Shown here in pieces: positions 1 to 9,251 of a stretch of DNA of 64,000 nucleotides. The DNA is taken from the NCBI RefSeq assembly GCF_035994185.1, contig NZ_CP108538.1, positions 2,232,001 to 2,296,000 on the forward strand, read 5' to 3'. The position numbers and the translations under genes are program-made. Under the pieces are notes generated by a model. It made no database searches and was not told the DNA's origin. It saw only the letters and a list, made by a program, of their open reading frames with translations. Every line of letters starts with the position of its first letter. Position 1 is the stretch's first letter. This stretch comes from Streptomyces sp. NBC_01217 (GTDB lineage Bacteria > Actinomycetota > Actinomycetes > Streptomycetales > Streptomycetaceae).

Positions 1-1688
1 AGCTGGGTGACGGCCCGGTCGTCGAAGCCGTGCGGGAAGTCATTGACGATCAGCAACTGTTCGCCCGTGTCCAGGTCCGGCGGAAGCGAGTCGGCGGCGC
101 CGGCCCGGATCGCCATCTGCACCAGGTCGACACGCCGGGTGAGCCGGGCGAGGACCGAGGCCACTCCCCCGGGTCCCGCGGCGGGCGGCCCGGCGAGGGC
201 CCCGGACCCGACCAGAGGGGCCAGGGCTCCGGCCGCCGAACCCGCGGGGTCGATGACATGGACGGAGAACTCGTCGGCCGGGTACACGGCCAGCAGCCGG
301 GCCGCGAGCGCGACGGCGTTCTCCATGGCCAGGCGGCGCAGCCGGTCGGTATCCGTCAGGGCCGCGGCCTCGGACGCCGTACGGCCGCTGTCGATCCAGA
401 TCCCGCGCTCCAGCGGGAGCCGCACCAGCAGCGGGATGCGCAGGCCGGGGCTCTCGGGCAGATGGAGGTCGCCGATGCGCAGCGCCATGGGGATCTCCAT
501 CGGGACGCGGTAGGCGTGCCAGACGGGGTTGTCCCATCCCGCGTACGCGGCGGGGAGCGCGGGTTCCACGACGGCGGACTCGGCGGCGAGCTGGGCGAGG
601 TCGCGGTCGAGGACCTCACGGGCCCGGGCGGTCAGTTCGTCGCGCTTGACGCGGGCCTGTTCGCGGGCCCGGTCGCCCGCGCCGCCGATCCGGCTGCGCG
701 GGTCGGACAGGGTCCGGTCGAGCTCCTGGTCCATGCGGGACTCGGCGAAGTCGACGGCGCTGCGGTACGCGGCGGTGGTGCGGGCCAGGTCCTCGAACAT
801 GCCCCAGATCTGGTTGTAGAGGCGCTCCTCCATGGACCAGCCGGTCGCGTCCCCGGCGACGGGCTGGGCGGGGCGGCCGGGCTCGGCGGGCGGGGCGGTG
901 GGAGGGGGCGGCGGGGGCGCGGACGCCTGGCGGCGCGGGTGCGCGTAGTTGATGGGGCCGCCCGCCGTGGCCGTGGGCGGCGGGGTGGTGGGCTCGGTGA
1001 GCGGCTCGGGCTGCTGGGCGGCCGTCGGCGGTGCGGCGGGAGGCCGACGGCCGTCGGAGGACGGTACGGAGCCCGTGCCGTGACCGACCCGGTCCCCGTC
1101 CGGGGTGCGCGGCGGGGGCGGTGCGACCGAGCGGGCCATCGCCCGGGCGACGGCGTCCTGGATGGAACGCGCCAGCTCGGCCGCCTGCGTCAGGCCCTGG
1201 TCGGCGAGCATGGCGGCGAGGCCCCCCGCGTACCCCTGGCCGACGGCGCGGACCTTCCAGGCGCCCTGGCGGCGGTAGAGCTCCAGGGCGGTGACCGCGG
1301 ACTCGGCGTCCAGTCCGGTGAGGGTGCAGGTGGCGATCTCGGTGCCTTCGAGCCCGGTCACGGCGACGAACGGTGCGGCGACCGCACCGAACCTGACCGG
1401 GCCGCCGACGCCCGTGGGCAGAGCCAGCAGCACGGTGACCCGGTGCACCGAAGCGGGCAGGGCATCGAGGTCCACGGCGAGCCGGTGGTCGGCGGCGGCC
1501 TGCCTGGACACTTCGAGCCCGGGCAGCTGGGGCGAGCCCGGGTGGGCGATCCACTCGGTGCCGTGCACGGTGCCGTTCTCGTCGCCGAGCGTGGCACCGG
1601 CCACGACGGGCGTGCCGGCCGATACCCGGATCTCCAGACGGGTCTGGGGCAAGGTGTGGTTCTGCCCCCGGACCAGCTCGGCCGTCAT
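1..1688 (-). CDS. TerD-domain protein with C-terminal FtsK-like domain (3' end outside window)
   Basis: Only the first 562 codons are present; the stop lies left of base 1. Residues 1-165 form a TerD-type domain (start MTAELVRGQNHTLPQ, then ATLGDENG), the calcium-binding fold of the Ter stress-response family. Residues about 180-283 are a Pro/Ala-rich linker, about 285-335 are charged and helical, and about 400-562 resemble the ATPase-like domain found fused to TerD in actinobacteria. The strand LLIVNDFPHGF near residue 544 looks like a Walker B strand, but I see no GxxxxGK[S/T] loop in the visible part, so ATP hydrolysis is uncertain. The ATG at 1688 starts in register with the TerD fold. 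It lies downstream of a second terD on the same strand, 118 bp apart. Role in membrane or metal stress is inferred from the family only. Confidence 0.8.
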   Translation of the reverse strand, partial: MTAELVRGQNHTLPQTRLEIRVSAGTPVVAGATLGDENGTVHGTEWIAHPGSPQLPGLEVSRQAAADHRLAVDLDALPASVHRVTVLLALPTGVGGPVRFGAVAAPFVAVTGLEGTEIATCTLTGLDAESAVTALELYRRQGAWKVRAVGQGYAGGLAAMLADQGLTQAAELARSIQDAVARAMARSVAPPPPRTPDGDRVGHGTGSVPSSDGRRPPAAPPTAAQQPEPLTEPTTPPPTATAGGPINYAHPRRQASAPPPPPPTAPPAEPGRPAQPVAGDATGWSMEERLYNQIWGMFEDLARTTAAYRSAVDFAESRMDQELDRTLSDPRSRIGGAGDRAREQARVKRDELTARAREVLDRDLAQLAAESAVVEPALPAAYAGWDNPVWHAYRVPMEIPMALRIGDLHLPESPGLRIPLLVRLPLERGIWIDSGRTASEAAALTDTDRLRRLAMENAVALAARLLAVYPADEFSVHVIDPAGSAAGALAPLVGSGALAGPPAAGPGGVASVLARLTRRVDLVQMAIRAGAADSLPPDLDTGEQLLIVNDFPHGFDDRAVTQ

Positions 1689-1806
1689 TGCCCTGTCCCC
1701 TCGATGAGTTGCTGCTGCGTGGTGCGGCGCCATGCGGTGCAGCTCCCGGCGGCCGATGCCTCCGGGAGCTGCGCGTACCGATGCCGAACGGCCGGTCCGG
1801 CCGTGC

Positions 1807-2385
1807 CTACAGGTGCGGCAGGATCGCCGGCATCAGGTCCTGGAAGGTGCGGCCGTTGGCCGGGTTGCCGAGGGCGGTCATCTGCCACCCGCTCCCCGCG
1901 CGGTGCACCTTCGCCATGATCTGGGCGGTGTACTGCCCGCCGCCGTCCAGCGTGTAGCGGGCGAGTTCCTGGCCGTTGGTCTCGTCGACGATGCGGCAGA
2001 AGGCGTTCTGCACCTCCTGGAACGTCTGGCCGGTGAAGGAGTTCACCGTGAAGACGATCTGGTCGATGTGGACCGGCACCCGCTGCAGATCGACGAGGAT
2101 CGCCTCGTCGTCGCCGCCCGAACCGGCGCCGCCGACCAGATTGTCCCCGGTGTGCTTGACCGAGCCGTCGTCACTGACGAGGTGACGGAAGAAGACCACG
2201 TCGACCGGCTGCTTGTCGGCGAACAGCACCGCCGAGGCATCGAGGTCGATCTCCCTCGTACGCGAACCGAACAGACCACGGCGCGGCGCCGCCTGCCAGC
2301 CGAGCCCCATCCGTACCGCGGTCAGGGTCCCCCCGTCGCTCTTCTGCAGGCTGATGGCCTGGCCCTTGGTCATATTGACCGTCAC
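1807..2385 (-). CDS. TerD family protein
   Basis: A 192-residue single-domain TerD protein (tellurium/stress resistance family, cytoplasmic, calcium-binding). It carries the family N-terminus MTKGQAISLQKSDGG, the central LGWQAAPRRGLFG strand and the acidic stretch GGDDEAILVDL that belongs to the metal-binding region. I chose the GTG at 2385 (VTVNMTKGQ) because GAGAGGGGA lies about seven bases upstream; a longer reading frame to 2439 has no such site. It is transcribed in the same direction as the TerD fusion gene downstream and as uvrB upstream, from which it is separated by 130 bp, so it may have its own promoter. The exact physiological role of single TerD proteins in Streptomyces is not settled. 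Confidence 0.9.
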   Translation of the reverse strand: MTVNMTKGQAISLQKSDGGTLTAVRMGLGWQAAPRRGLFGSRTREIDLDASAVLFADKQPVDVVFFRHLVSDDGSVKHTGDNLVGGAGSGGDDEAILVDLQRVPVHIDQIVFTVNSFTGQTFQEVQNAFCRIVDETNGQELARYTLDGGGQYTAQIMAKVHRAGSGWQMTALGNPANGRTFQDLMPAILPHL

Positions 2386-2515
2386 GCGCTGTCCCCTCTC
2401 CCCTTGCCCCGCAACCGTCCGTGCGCGGTTTCCCAGCACCCTACGCAGTCACGCCGAACACGCGGCCGCTTGGGGCGTTTTTGTGTCGGTCCTGCAACAC
2501 ACCGGGCTCGACGGG

Positions 2516-4636
2516 TCAGGCCAGGCCCGCCTCCCGCATCTGACGCAGCTCCTTCTTCAACTCACCGACCTCGTCGCGCAGTCGGGCCGCGACCTCGAAC
2601 TGCAGGTCCGCCGCGGCCGCGCGCATCCGGTCGGTCATCTCCTCGATGATTCCGGCCAGTTCGGTGGCGGGCCGGTCGGTGACCACCACGCCGTTGCCCC
2701 CGGCCTTCCTGGAACCGGCCGTCTTGGCGCCCAGGGTGGGAACGGGGGCCTTGGTGCCCTTCGACTGGCGGTAGCCGGTACCGAGCAGCTCCTCGGTGTC
2801 GACCTCCTCGCGGGCGATCGTCGCGACGATGTCGTTGATCTTCTTGCGCAGCGGCTGCGGGTCGAGGCCGCGCTCGGTGTTGTAGGCGATCTGCTTCTCG
2901 CGGCGGCGGTTGGTCTCGTCGATGGCCTGCGCCATCGCCGGAGTGATCTTGTCCGCGTACATATGGACCTGCCCCGACACGTTACGGGCGGCGCGCCCGA
3001 TGGTCTGGATCAGTGACGTCCCCGAACGCAGGAAACCCTGCTTGTCCGCGTCGAGGATGGCGACGAGCGAGACCTCGGGCAGGTCGAGGCCCTCGCGCAG
3101 GAGGTTGATGCCGACCAGTACGTCGTACTCACCGGAGCGCAGCTCGCGCAGCAGCTCGATGCGGCGCAGGGTGTCGACGTCGCTGTGCAGATAGCGGACC
3201 TGGATCCCGAGCTCCAGGAAGTAGTCGGTGAGGTCCTCGGACATCTTCTTGGTGAGGGTGGTGACCAGGACCCGCTCGTCCTTCTCGGTGCGCTTGCGGA
3301 TCTCGTGGACCAGGTCGTCGATCTGGCCCTCGGTGGGCTTGACGACGACCTCCGGGTCGACGAGGCCGGTGGGGCGGATGATCTGCTCCACGAAGCCGTC
3401 GCCCCTGGAGAGCTCGTACTTCCCGGGGGTGGCGGAGAGATAGACGGTCTGGTTGATCCGGCTCAGGAACTCCTCCCACTTCAGCGGGCGGTTGTCGAGC
3501 GCGGAGGGGAGCCGGAAGCCGTGGTCGACGAGGGTCCGCTTGCGGGAGGCGTCGCCCTCGTACATGGCGCCGATCTGCGGCACGGTGACATGCGACTCGT
3601 CGAGGACGAGGAGGAAGTCCTCGGGGAAGTAGTCGAGGAGGGTGTTGGGCGCGGTGCCGGGTGAGCGGTCGTCGAAGTGCATCGAGTAGTTCTCGACGCC
3701 GGAGCAGGTGCCGATCTGCCGGAGCATCTCGATGTCGTACGTGGTGCGCATCCGCAGCCGCTGGGCCTCCAGCATCTTGCCCTGCTTCTCCAGCTCGGCG
3801 AGGCGCTGTTCCAGCTCCTGCTCGATGCCGTTGACCGCCTTCTCCATGCGTTCGGGACCCGCGACGTAGTGGCTGGCGGGGAAGACGTGGAGGGACTGGT
3901 CCTCGCTGATGACCTCGCCGGTGAGCGGGTGGAGGGTGGAGAGCGCCTCGATCTCGTCACCGAACATCTCGATGCGGACGGCGAGCTCCTCGTAGACCGG
4001 GAAGATCTCGATGGTGTCGCCGCGGACCCGGAAGGTGCCACGGGTGAACGCGAGGTCGTTGCGGCTGTACTGGATCTCGACGAAGCGGCGCAGCAGCTGG
4101 TCGCGGTCGATCTCGTCGCCCACCTTGAGCTGGACCATGCGGTCCACGTATTCCTGGGGCGTACCGAGTCCGTAGATGCAGGAGACGGAGGCGACCACGA
4201 TGACGTCTCGCCGGGTGAGCAGCGAATTCGTCGCGGAGTGGCGCAGCCGCTCGACCTCCTCGTTGATCGAGGAGTCCTTCTCGATGTAGGTGTCCGACTG
4301 CGGGACGTACGCCTCGGGCTGGTAGTAGTCGTAGTACGAGACGAAGTACTCGACGGCGTTGTTGGGCAGCAGCTCGCGGAACTCGTTCGCCAGCTGGGCC
4401 GCGAGTGTTTTGTTCGGCGCCATCACGAGGGTGGGGCGCTGCAGCTTCTCGATCATCCAGGCGGTGGTCGCCGACTTGCCGGTGCCGGTCGCACCGAGCA
4501 GGACGACATCCTTCTCGTCCGCACGGATGCGCCGCTCCAGCTCGGCGATGGCCGCGGGCTGGTCGCCGCTGGGCTGGTAGGGACTGACGACCTCGAAAGG
4601 CGCCACCGAACGTTCGATCTTCGAAACGGGCCGCAT
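2516..4636 (-). CDS. uvrB: Excinuclease ABC subunit B (UvrB)
   Basis: A 706-residue UvrB, the damage-verifying helicase of nucleotide excision repair that receives DNA from UvrA and recruits UvrC. Visible signatures are the Walker A loop [13 protein letters not shown] (near residue 45), the damage-clamping hairpin [14 protein letters not shown], the motor motifs [14 protein letters not shown] and [11 protein letters not shown], the motif VI helix QTIGRAARN and the C-terminal UVR domain for UvrC contact ([19 protein letters not shown]). Length is normal for actinobacteria. The ATG at 4636 gives the standard N-terminus ahead of [14 protein letters not shown]. No convincing LexA box (CGAAC-N4-GTTCG) is visible in the short region upstream, so SOS control cannot be claimed from this sequence. 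Confidence 0.98.
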   Translation of the reverse strand: MRPVSKIERSVAPFEVVSPYQPSGDQPAAIAELERRIRADEKDVVLLGATGTGKSATTAWMIEKLQRPTLVMAPNKTLAAQLANEFRELLPNNAVEYFVSYYDYYQPEAYVPQSDTYIEKDSSINEEVERLRHSATNSLLTRRDVIVVASVSCIYGLGTPQEYVDRMVQLKVGDEIDRDQLLRRFVEIQYSRNDLAFTRGTFRVRGDTIEIFPVYEELAVRIEMFGDEIEALSTLHPLTGEVISEDQSLHVFPASHYVAGPERMEKAVNGIEQELEQRLAELEKQGKMLEAQRLRMRTTYDIEMLRQIGTCSGVENYSMHFDDRSPGTAPNTLLDYFPEDFLLVLDESHVTVPQIGAMYEGDASRKRTLVDHGFRLPSALDNRPLKWEEFLSRINQTVYLSATPGKYELSRGDGFVEQIIRPTGLVDPEVVVKPTEGQIDDLVHEIRKRTEKDERVLVTTLTKKMSEDLTDYFLELGIQVRYLHSDVDTLRRIELLRELRSGEYDVLVGINLLREGLDLPEVSLVAILDADKQGFLRSGTSLIQTIGRAARNVSGQVHMYADKITPAMAQAIDETNRRREKQIAYNTERGLDPQPLRKKINDIVATIAREEVDTEELLGTGYRQSKGTKAPVPTLGAKTAGSRKAGGNGVVVTDRPATELAGIIEEMTDRMRAAAADLQFEVAARLRDEVGELKKELRQMREAGLA

Positions 4637-4698
4637 GCAACCACCGTACGACCCGCCACTGACAACCGGGCCGGGTCAGCCGCCCGGCCGGGCCGGGG

Positions 4699-5586
4699 TC
4701 ACCATTCTCCGGGCGGCGCGGGGTCGCGCGGACGGGCGTGGAACGACGCCGGGTCGGCATGGGTCCCGAACCGAGGCACCTGCCGCTGGGCCGGGATTCC
4801 GGGGGGCCTTCCGGCCCCGTTCACGGCCGTGGGGTCGTTCCATTGCGGGGTGCCCATCACCATCAGCGGGTCGAACATCACGACCACCGCGGCAAGGAGC
4901 AGGAAGCAGCCGGGGCCGATGAGCAGCGGCAGGAGGGGAACGGCGGGCCCGTCGGCCGCAGCGGCGCCGGCGAGGGCGGCGGGGTGCAGATGGACGCTGA
5001 GCGCGGCCATGCCCGTGTAGTGCATGCCGCTCACCGCGACGCCCATCACGACGCCGGCGCCGAGACCGGTCAGGAGGCCGCGCAGGGAGACGGCCGCCCA
5101 GAGCGCGGTCGTGGCGGCCACCACCGCTATGACGACGGAGAGGATCACGGTGACCGTGTCGTATTCGAACCGTCCATCCAGGCGCATTCCGGCCATGCCC
5201 AGGTAGTGCATGGTGGCCACACCGAGCCCGATGATGGTGCCACCCGTGATCATGGCCATGCGGGTGGCGCCCCGGTATCCGACGATGAAGATGCCGATCG
5301 CGACCATGCCGATGGCGACGGCGAGGCTGGCAAAGGTGATCGGCTTGTCGTAGCCGATGGGCACACCCTCGACGGAGAAGCCGATCATCGCGATGAAGTG
5401 CATCGTCCAGATGCCGGAGCCTATGGAGGTCGCGCCCAGGGCCAGCCAGCCGGCCTTGAAGGAACGCTCGGTACGCAGCGAACGGGTCGTACAGCGCAGC
5501 CCGAGGGCCGCGCCGAGGCAGGCCATGAGGAAGGCCGCGACGGGCGTCACCGCTCCGTAGCCGAAACCGTCGATCGTGCCCTGCAT
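4699..5586 (-). CDS. MHYT-domain integral membrane sensor protein
   Basis: A 295-residue membrane protein with about seven transmembrane helices and three copies of the motif that names the MHYT domain: TMHFIAMIGF, TMHYLGMAGM and GMHYTGMAAL. MHYT domains are proposed to bind a metal, possibly copper, at the membrane and to sense oxygen, CO or NO. Here the domain stands alone with no GGDEF, EAL or kinase part, and the C-terminal 50 residues are polar and Pro-rich. I start at ATG 5586 (MQGTIDGFGYG) with AAGGG about eight bases upstream; the frame stays open to 5736 but that extension is not membrane-like. It is divergent from the glycerophosphodiesterase gene. Signal and partner are unknown. 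Confidence 0.85.
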   Translation of the reverse strand: MQGTIDGFGYGAVTPVAAFLMACLGAALGLRCTTRSLRTERSFKAGWLALGATSIGSGIWTMHFIAMIGFSVEGVPIGYDKPITFASLAVAIGMVAIGIFIVGYRGATRMAMITGGTIIGLGVATMHYLGMAGMRLDGRFEYDTVTVILSVVIAVVAATTALWAAVSLRGLLTGLGAGVVMGVAVSGMHYTGMAALSVHLHPAALAGAAAADGPAVPLLPLLIGPGCFLLLAAVVVMFDPLMVMGTPQWNDPTAVNGAGRPPGIPAQRQVPRFGTHADPASFHARPRDPAPPGEW

Positions 5587-5712
5587 GCTCGTACGCCCTT
5601 CGCGGAAGCCCGGGTTCGGGGGTGACCTTAAGGCGCCAGGCCCGGCAGACAAACAGAAGAGCTGCATTTTATCGACATGACAGTCGGCCCGTGACCCGGT
5701 CTCAGCAGCAGC

Positions 5713-5734
5713 GTTCACGTTGTGGCCATCCTTC
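5713..5734 (+). promoter_or_regulatory. Possible PHO box (two 11-bp direct units)
   Basis: Two adjacent 11-base units, GTTCACGTTGT and GGCCATCCTTC, resemble the PhoP direct-repeat unit G(G/T)TCAYYYR(G/C)G of Streptomyces. They lie about 68-89 bases upstream of the GTG of the glycerophosphodiesterase gene, whose Streptomyces relatives glpQ1/glpQ2 are known PhoP targets. The second unit matches only partly, so this is a suggestion from sequence plus family knowledge. Confidence 0.4.
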
Positions 5735-5801
5735 ACCCGCCCCCCGTTGCGGGGTGGCTGTCACTCTCGGCCCGTCCGTAACTCTGGAGCAAGGAGTACA
5801 C

Positions 5802-6752
5802 GTGTACGCACGCACCGCAACCGCCGCCGTCGCTGCCGCCGCCCTCATGGGTACCGGCGCGTTGCTGATGTCGACCGCCGATACACGGACCACGGGCAGG
5901 GGCACGGCCACCGCCGGGCACACGAGTGCGGGTGCGGGCATCCGGACCGTGAGCGCCCGTACCGCGGACGCGAAGCGCGGCGCCCCCGTCGTCTTCGCGC
6001 ACCGGGGCGCTTCGGCCCGTGCGCCGGAGAACACCCTGGCAGCCGTCGACAGGGCCGACGCCCTCGGCTTCGACTGGGTGGAGAACGACGTCCAGTTCAC
6101 CAAGGACGGTGTGCTGGTCGTCATGCACGACACGGATCTGAAGCGGACCACGGACGTCGAAGAGGTCTTCCCGGACCGTGCGCCGTGGGCGGTCAAGGAC
6201 TTCACGGCCGCCGAGATCGCCCGGCTGGACGCGGGCAGCTGGTTCGGTCCGCGGTTCGCCGGAACCCGGGTGCCCACCCTCACGCAGTACCTGGACCGGA
6301 TCGAGCGCAACCACCAGAACCTGCTGCTGGAGATCAAGAGCCCGGAGATCTACCCGGGCATCGAGAAGGAGACCCTGCGCGTGCTGCGCCAGAAGGGGTG
6401 GCTCGACAGCGATCACGTCAAGGACCGGCTCGTCATCCAGAGCTTCGGCGCGGACTGCGTCAAGAAGGTGCACCAGCGGCGCCCGGACGTCACGACCGGC
6501 TTCCTCGGCACCCCCGCGGTGGCCGACCTGCCCTCGTACGCGGCGTTCACCGACCAGATCAACCCCTCGTACACGTCGGTCTCCGCCGATTACGTGAAGG
6601 CGGTGCACGCGCTGAAGGGTCCACACGGCAAGAAGCTCCGGCTCAACACATGGACGGTCGACGACGCGTCGACCGCGGCGAAGGTGGCGGGCCTGGGCGT
6701 CGACGGGATCATCACCAACACCCCCGATGTGGTGCGCGAGGCCACGGGCTGA
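5802..6752 (+). CDS. Secreted glycerophosphodiester phosphodiesterase
   Basis: A 316-residue exported GDPD-family enzyme that hydrolyses glycerophosphodiesters to glycerol-3-phosphate and an alcohol, recovering phosphate from phospholipid headgroups. The catalytic start VVFAHRGASARAPENTLAAV holds the conserved His-Arg and Glu-Asn pairs; DWVENDVQFTKDGVLVVMHD supplies the acidic metal ligands and the second His, and LLLEIKSP a further Glu. A hydrophobic leader of about 30 residues is followed by a Thr/Gly-rich stretch, indicating secretion. I chose GTG at 5802 because AAGGAG sits five bases before it; a longer in-frame start at 5622 has no site. Streptomyces relatives glpQ1/glpQ2 respond to phosphate limitation, and a candidate PHO box precedes the gene. 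Confidence 0.92.
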   Translation: MYARTATAAVAAAALMGTGALLMSTADTRTTGRGTATAGHTSAGAGIRTVSARTADAKRGAPVVFAHRGASARAPENTLAAVDRADALGFDWVENDVQFTKDGVLVVMHDTDLKRTTDVEEVFPDRAPWAVKDFTAAEIARLDAGSWFGPRFAGTRVPTLTQYLDRIERNHQNLLLEIKSPEIYPGIEKETLRVLRQKGWLDSDHVKDRLVIQSFGADCVKKVHQRRPDVTTGFLGTPAVADLPSYAAFTDQINPSYTSVSADYVKAVHALKGPHGKKLRLNTWTVDDASTAAKVAGLGVDGIITNTPDVVREATG

Positions 6753-6786
6753 CAGCTCTGTCAGTGGTTGGCCGTACGGTGGTCCC

Positions 6787-7329
6787 ATGAACAGCAACGG
6801 GGTTGTCGAGTGGGCCGTCGTCGAGAGCGACATCGGCCCGCTGCTGCTTGCCGCGACCGACGCGGGACTGGTGAGCGTGGTCTTCCATGCCCGTCCCGAG
6901 GTGCGGGAGAAGGCTGTCGGGCAATTGCGGACGCGGCTCGGCGCGGAGCCGGTGGAGAGTCCCGGCTCCGCGCGGCTCGCCGAGCCGATACGCCAGTTCG
7001 CAGCGTATTTCGCGGGCTCGTTGCGGGAGTTCTCGCTCGATCTGGACTGGTCGCTGGCCACCGGCTTCAACCGCCAGGTGCTCCGCGAGCTGGCGTCCGG
7101 TGTGCCGTACGGGGCGGTCGTCGGATACGGGGACCTCGCCGGGCGCGTGGGGCAGCCGGGGGCCGCGCAGGCGGTCGGGGCGGCCATGGGATCCAATCCG
7201 CTGCCGGTGGTGGTGCCCTGCCATCGGGTGGTGGAGAGCGACGGCGGACTCGGCGGGTTCGGCGGCGGACTCGAAACCAAGCGGCAGCTGCTGGCCCTGG
7301 AGGGCGTGCTGCCCCAGCCGCTGTTCTGA
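6787..7329 (+). CDS. ogt: Methylated-DNA--protein-cysteine S-methyltransferase
   Basis: A 180-residue suicide repair protein that removes O6-alkyl groups from guanine onto its own cysteine. The active-site motif PLPVVVPCHRVV is intact, the Asn-Arg and helix-turn-helix region VPYGAVVGYGDLAGRVG precedes it, and the C-terminal segment GGFGGGLETKRQLLALEG closes the pocket. It has the Ogt-type layout with no Ada regulatory domain. ATG 6787 has no Shine-Dalgarno; instead TACGGT lies at 6775-6780, six bases before the start codon, which is the pattern of a leaderless transcript. The MFS gene follows 82 bp downstream on the same strand. Confidence 0.95.
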   Translation: MNSNGVVEWAVVESDIGPLLLAATDAGLVSVVFHARPEVREKAVGQLRTRLGAEPVESPGSARLAEPIRQFAAYFAGSLREFSLDLDWSLATGFNRQVLRELASGVPYGAVVGYGDLAGRVGQPGAAQAVGAAMGSNPLPVVVPCHRVVESDGGLGGFGGGLETKRQLLALEGVLPQPLF

Positions 7330-7411
7330 CCGGCGCACTGTCCCGGCCCGCGCTCCGTCCCGATCCGCGCACCCGGTTTCGTACCTGCGAGCGGGCTGGC
7401 ACACTGCGCCA

Positions 7412-8725
7412 GTGACCAACACCCTCGATGCACCTGACACCCCCGCCGGGTCCGGCCGCCCCGCCGGCCGGGTCACGGCGGCCGAGCTTCCCGGGCTGCG
7501 GCGCAGAACGTCCGCGGTGCTCATATCCAGCCAGATACTCGGCGGCCTCGGCGTGCCCATCGGCATCGCCCTGGCCCCCGTCCTGGCCACGGAGGTGAGC
7601 GGCTCCGAGGCGCTGTCCGGTCTGGCCCCGACCGCTTCGGTGACGGGTACCGCGCTGCTTTCGCTGCCGCTGGCCGCGCTGATGACCTCGCGCGGCCGGC
7701 GCCCCGGTCTGGTACTGGCGTATCTGATCGGTGCGCTCGGCGCGGGGCTCGTGGTGCTGGCCACCGTCGTGCACAGCTTCCCGCTGCTGCTGCTCGGCAT
7801 GGCCGGCTTCGGCGCCGGTTCCTCGGCCAATCTGCAGGCCCGGTTCGCCGCCGCAGATCTGGTCGAGCCCGACCGGCGCGGCCGGGCGATCTCCACCGTC
7901 ATCTGGGCCACGACGATCGGTTCGGTACTCGGGCCCAACATCGCGGCCCCGGCGGGGCATGTCTTCCGCGGCACCCCGATATCCGAGAAGGCGGGCCCGT
8001 TCTTCTTCGCGGCCGGGATCTTCCTGCTGGCCGCGATCGTGGTCGGGGTGCTGCTGCGGCCGGACCCGCTGCTCACCGCACGGGCACTGGCACCGCAGGA
8101 GAACGACTCCCCCGCAGGCCGTTCGCTGCGTGCCGGCATCGCGGCGGTGCGGGCGTCGCCGATGGCACGGCTGGCGCTGGTGACGGTGGCCGTCTCGCAC
8201 ACCGCCATGGTCTCGATCATGGTGATGACCCCGGTCGATCTGGGCCATCACGGCGCCGGACTCCAGCTGATCGGACTGGTCATCAGCGGCCACATCGCCG
8301 GGATGTACGCGTTCTCCCCGGTGATGGGCTGGCTCTCGGATCGGTTCGGCCGGCTCGCCGTGATCGGTCTGGCGGTCGGGCTCATCTCCTGCGCCGCGCT
8401 GCTGGCCGGTACCGCGGGCCCCAGCCACGGCCAGACAGCAGCGGGCCTGTTCGTGCTCGGGCTCGGCTGGTCGGCCGGGCTGGTCGCCGGTTCGGCGCTG
8501 CTCACCGACTCCGTAGCGCAGCCCGCCCGCGCGGCCGTGCAGGGTCTGTCGGACCTCACCATGAACACGGCGGCGGGCGCGGGCGGCGCGATCGCCGGGG
8601 TGATCGTCGCCCGGGCGAGCTACGGCTGGCTGAATGTGGTCGGAGCATGCCTGCTGCTGCCGATGGCGGCGCTGGCGCTGCGCCGAGCGCTCGCCCGGCC
8701 CGCCACACCTGCTGCCGACGCCTGA
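7412..8725 (+). CDS. MFS transporter
   Basis: A 437-residue major facilitator with about twelve hydrophobic helices. Family landmarks include the loop 2-3 motif MTSRGRRPGLVLAY (DRxGRR-like) and a matching loop LSDRFGRLAVIG between helices 8 and 9, plus the central cytoplasmic loop around residues 215-235. Such proteins are proton-driven exporters or importers; the substrate cannot be read from the sequence, though the layout resembles drug-efflux members. The GTG at 7412 (VTNTLDAPDTP) is chosen because the first helix begins about 30 residues later and upstream sequence in this frame overlaps ogt. No SD is visible, and CACACT lies seven bases before the GTG, again compatible with a leaderless message. 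Confidence 0.88.
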   Translation: MTNTLDAPDTPAGSGRPAGRVTAAELPGLRRRTSAVLISSQILGGLGVPIGIALAPVLATEVSGSEALSGLAPTASVTGTALLSLPLAALMTSRGRRPGLVLAYLIGALGAGLVVLATVVHSFPLLLLGMAGFGAGSSANLQARFAAADLVEPDRRGRAISTVIWATTIGSVLGPNIAAPAGHVFRGTPISEKAGPFFFAAGIFLLAAIVVGVLLRPDPLLTARALAPQENDSPAGRSLRAGIAAVRASPMARLALVTVAVSHTAMVSIMVMTPVDLGHHGAGLQLIGLVISGHIAGMYAFSPVMGWLSDRFGRLAVIGLAVGLISCAALLAGTAGPSHGQTAAGLFVLGLGWSAGLVAGSALLTDSVAQPARAAVQGLSDLTMNTAAGAGGAIAGVIVARASYGWLNVVGACLLLPMAALALRRALARPATPAADA

Positions 8726-8737
8726 GGTTCCTCAGCC

Positions 8738-8764
8738 TTCAGAGGCTTCAGAGGTTTCAGAGGC
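8738..8764. repeat. Three tandem 9-bp repeats
   Basis: TTCAGAGGC, TTCAGAGGT and TTCAGAGGC follow one another between the MFS stop (8725) and the cupin, running into the last codons and stop of the cupin gene (which ends at 8757 on the minus strand). Copy-number change by slippage would alter the spacer and possibly the last residues of the cupin. Confidence 0.85.
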
Positions 8765-9119
8765 TGATGTGGTACGCCTTGCGCAGCGTCTCGTGCACGG
8801 TCCACGTCGTACGGTCGCCCTCGCGCAGCACGCAGGCGTCACCCGGTCCGATCTCCAGCGTCGCCCCGCCCTCGACCACCACGCTCGCGCGTCCGCTGAC
8901 GACCACGAACAGCTCGTTCGCCTCGGTGTCCGTGACCACGCCGGGCGTGATCTGCCAGATTCCGCGCACCTGCTTGCCGTCGGGCGACTCCCAGAGCACC
9001 TTGCCGGTCACCACGGGATCGCCCGAGACGATCTGTGCCGGGTCGAGCGGTTCCGGCTCCAGTTCGGCGTCCGGAATGTGCACGGCGAACGAGGCTGCGG
9101 CTTGATCAAGTGTGGTCAT
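8757..9119 (-). CDS. Cupin-domain protein (cupin_3-like)
   Basis: A 120-residue single cupin. The beta-barrel pattern is visible as IWQITPGVVTDTEANELFVVVSG followed by VVEGGATLEIGPGDACVLREGD, typical of the small cupin_3 (DUF861, EutQ-like) group. Several usual metal-binding histidines of the first cupin motif are replaced (TEANE), so a metal enzyme role is doubtful and a ligand-binding role equally possible. Convergent with the MFS gene and divergent from psuG. ATG 9119 has TAGGGTGA about six bases upstream. Confidence 0.85.
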   Translation of the reverse strand: MTTLDQAAASFAVHIPDAELEPEPLDPAQIVSGDPVVTGKVLWESPDGKQVRGIWQITPGVVTDTEANELFVVVSGRASVVVEGGATLEIGPGDACVLREGDRTTWTVHETLRKAYHISL

Positions 9120-9251
9120 GGCCGGTCACCCTAGCGACCGCTTCGGGGCGACTCGGCACCAGGACCGGGAGACCATGCGGAGGGGTGGGGGAACCGGCCG
9201 GTGTCCCGGCCGCACGTTTGAGGTCGGCACTCCGGCGACAGGGATGTGGAC

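Noticed and set aside
4604..4625. GAACGTTC-like palindrome at the uvrB start as a LexA box
   Set aside because: The GAAC and GTTC halves are adjacent, without the four-base spacer of the actinobacterial SOS box, and lie inside the coding region.
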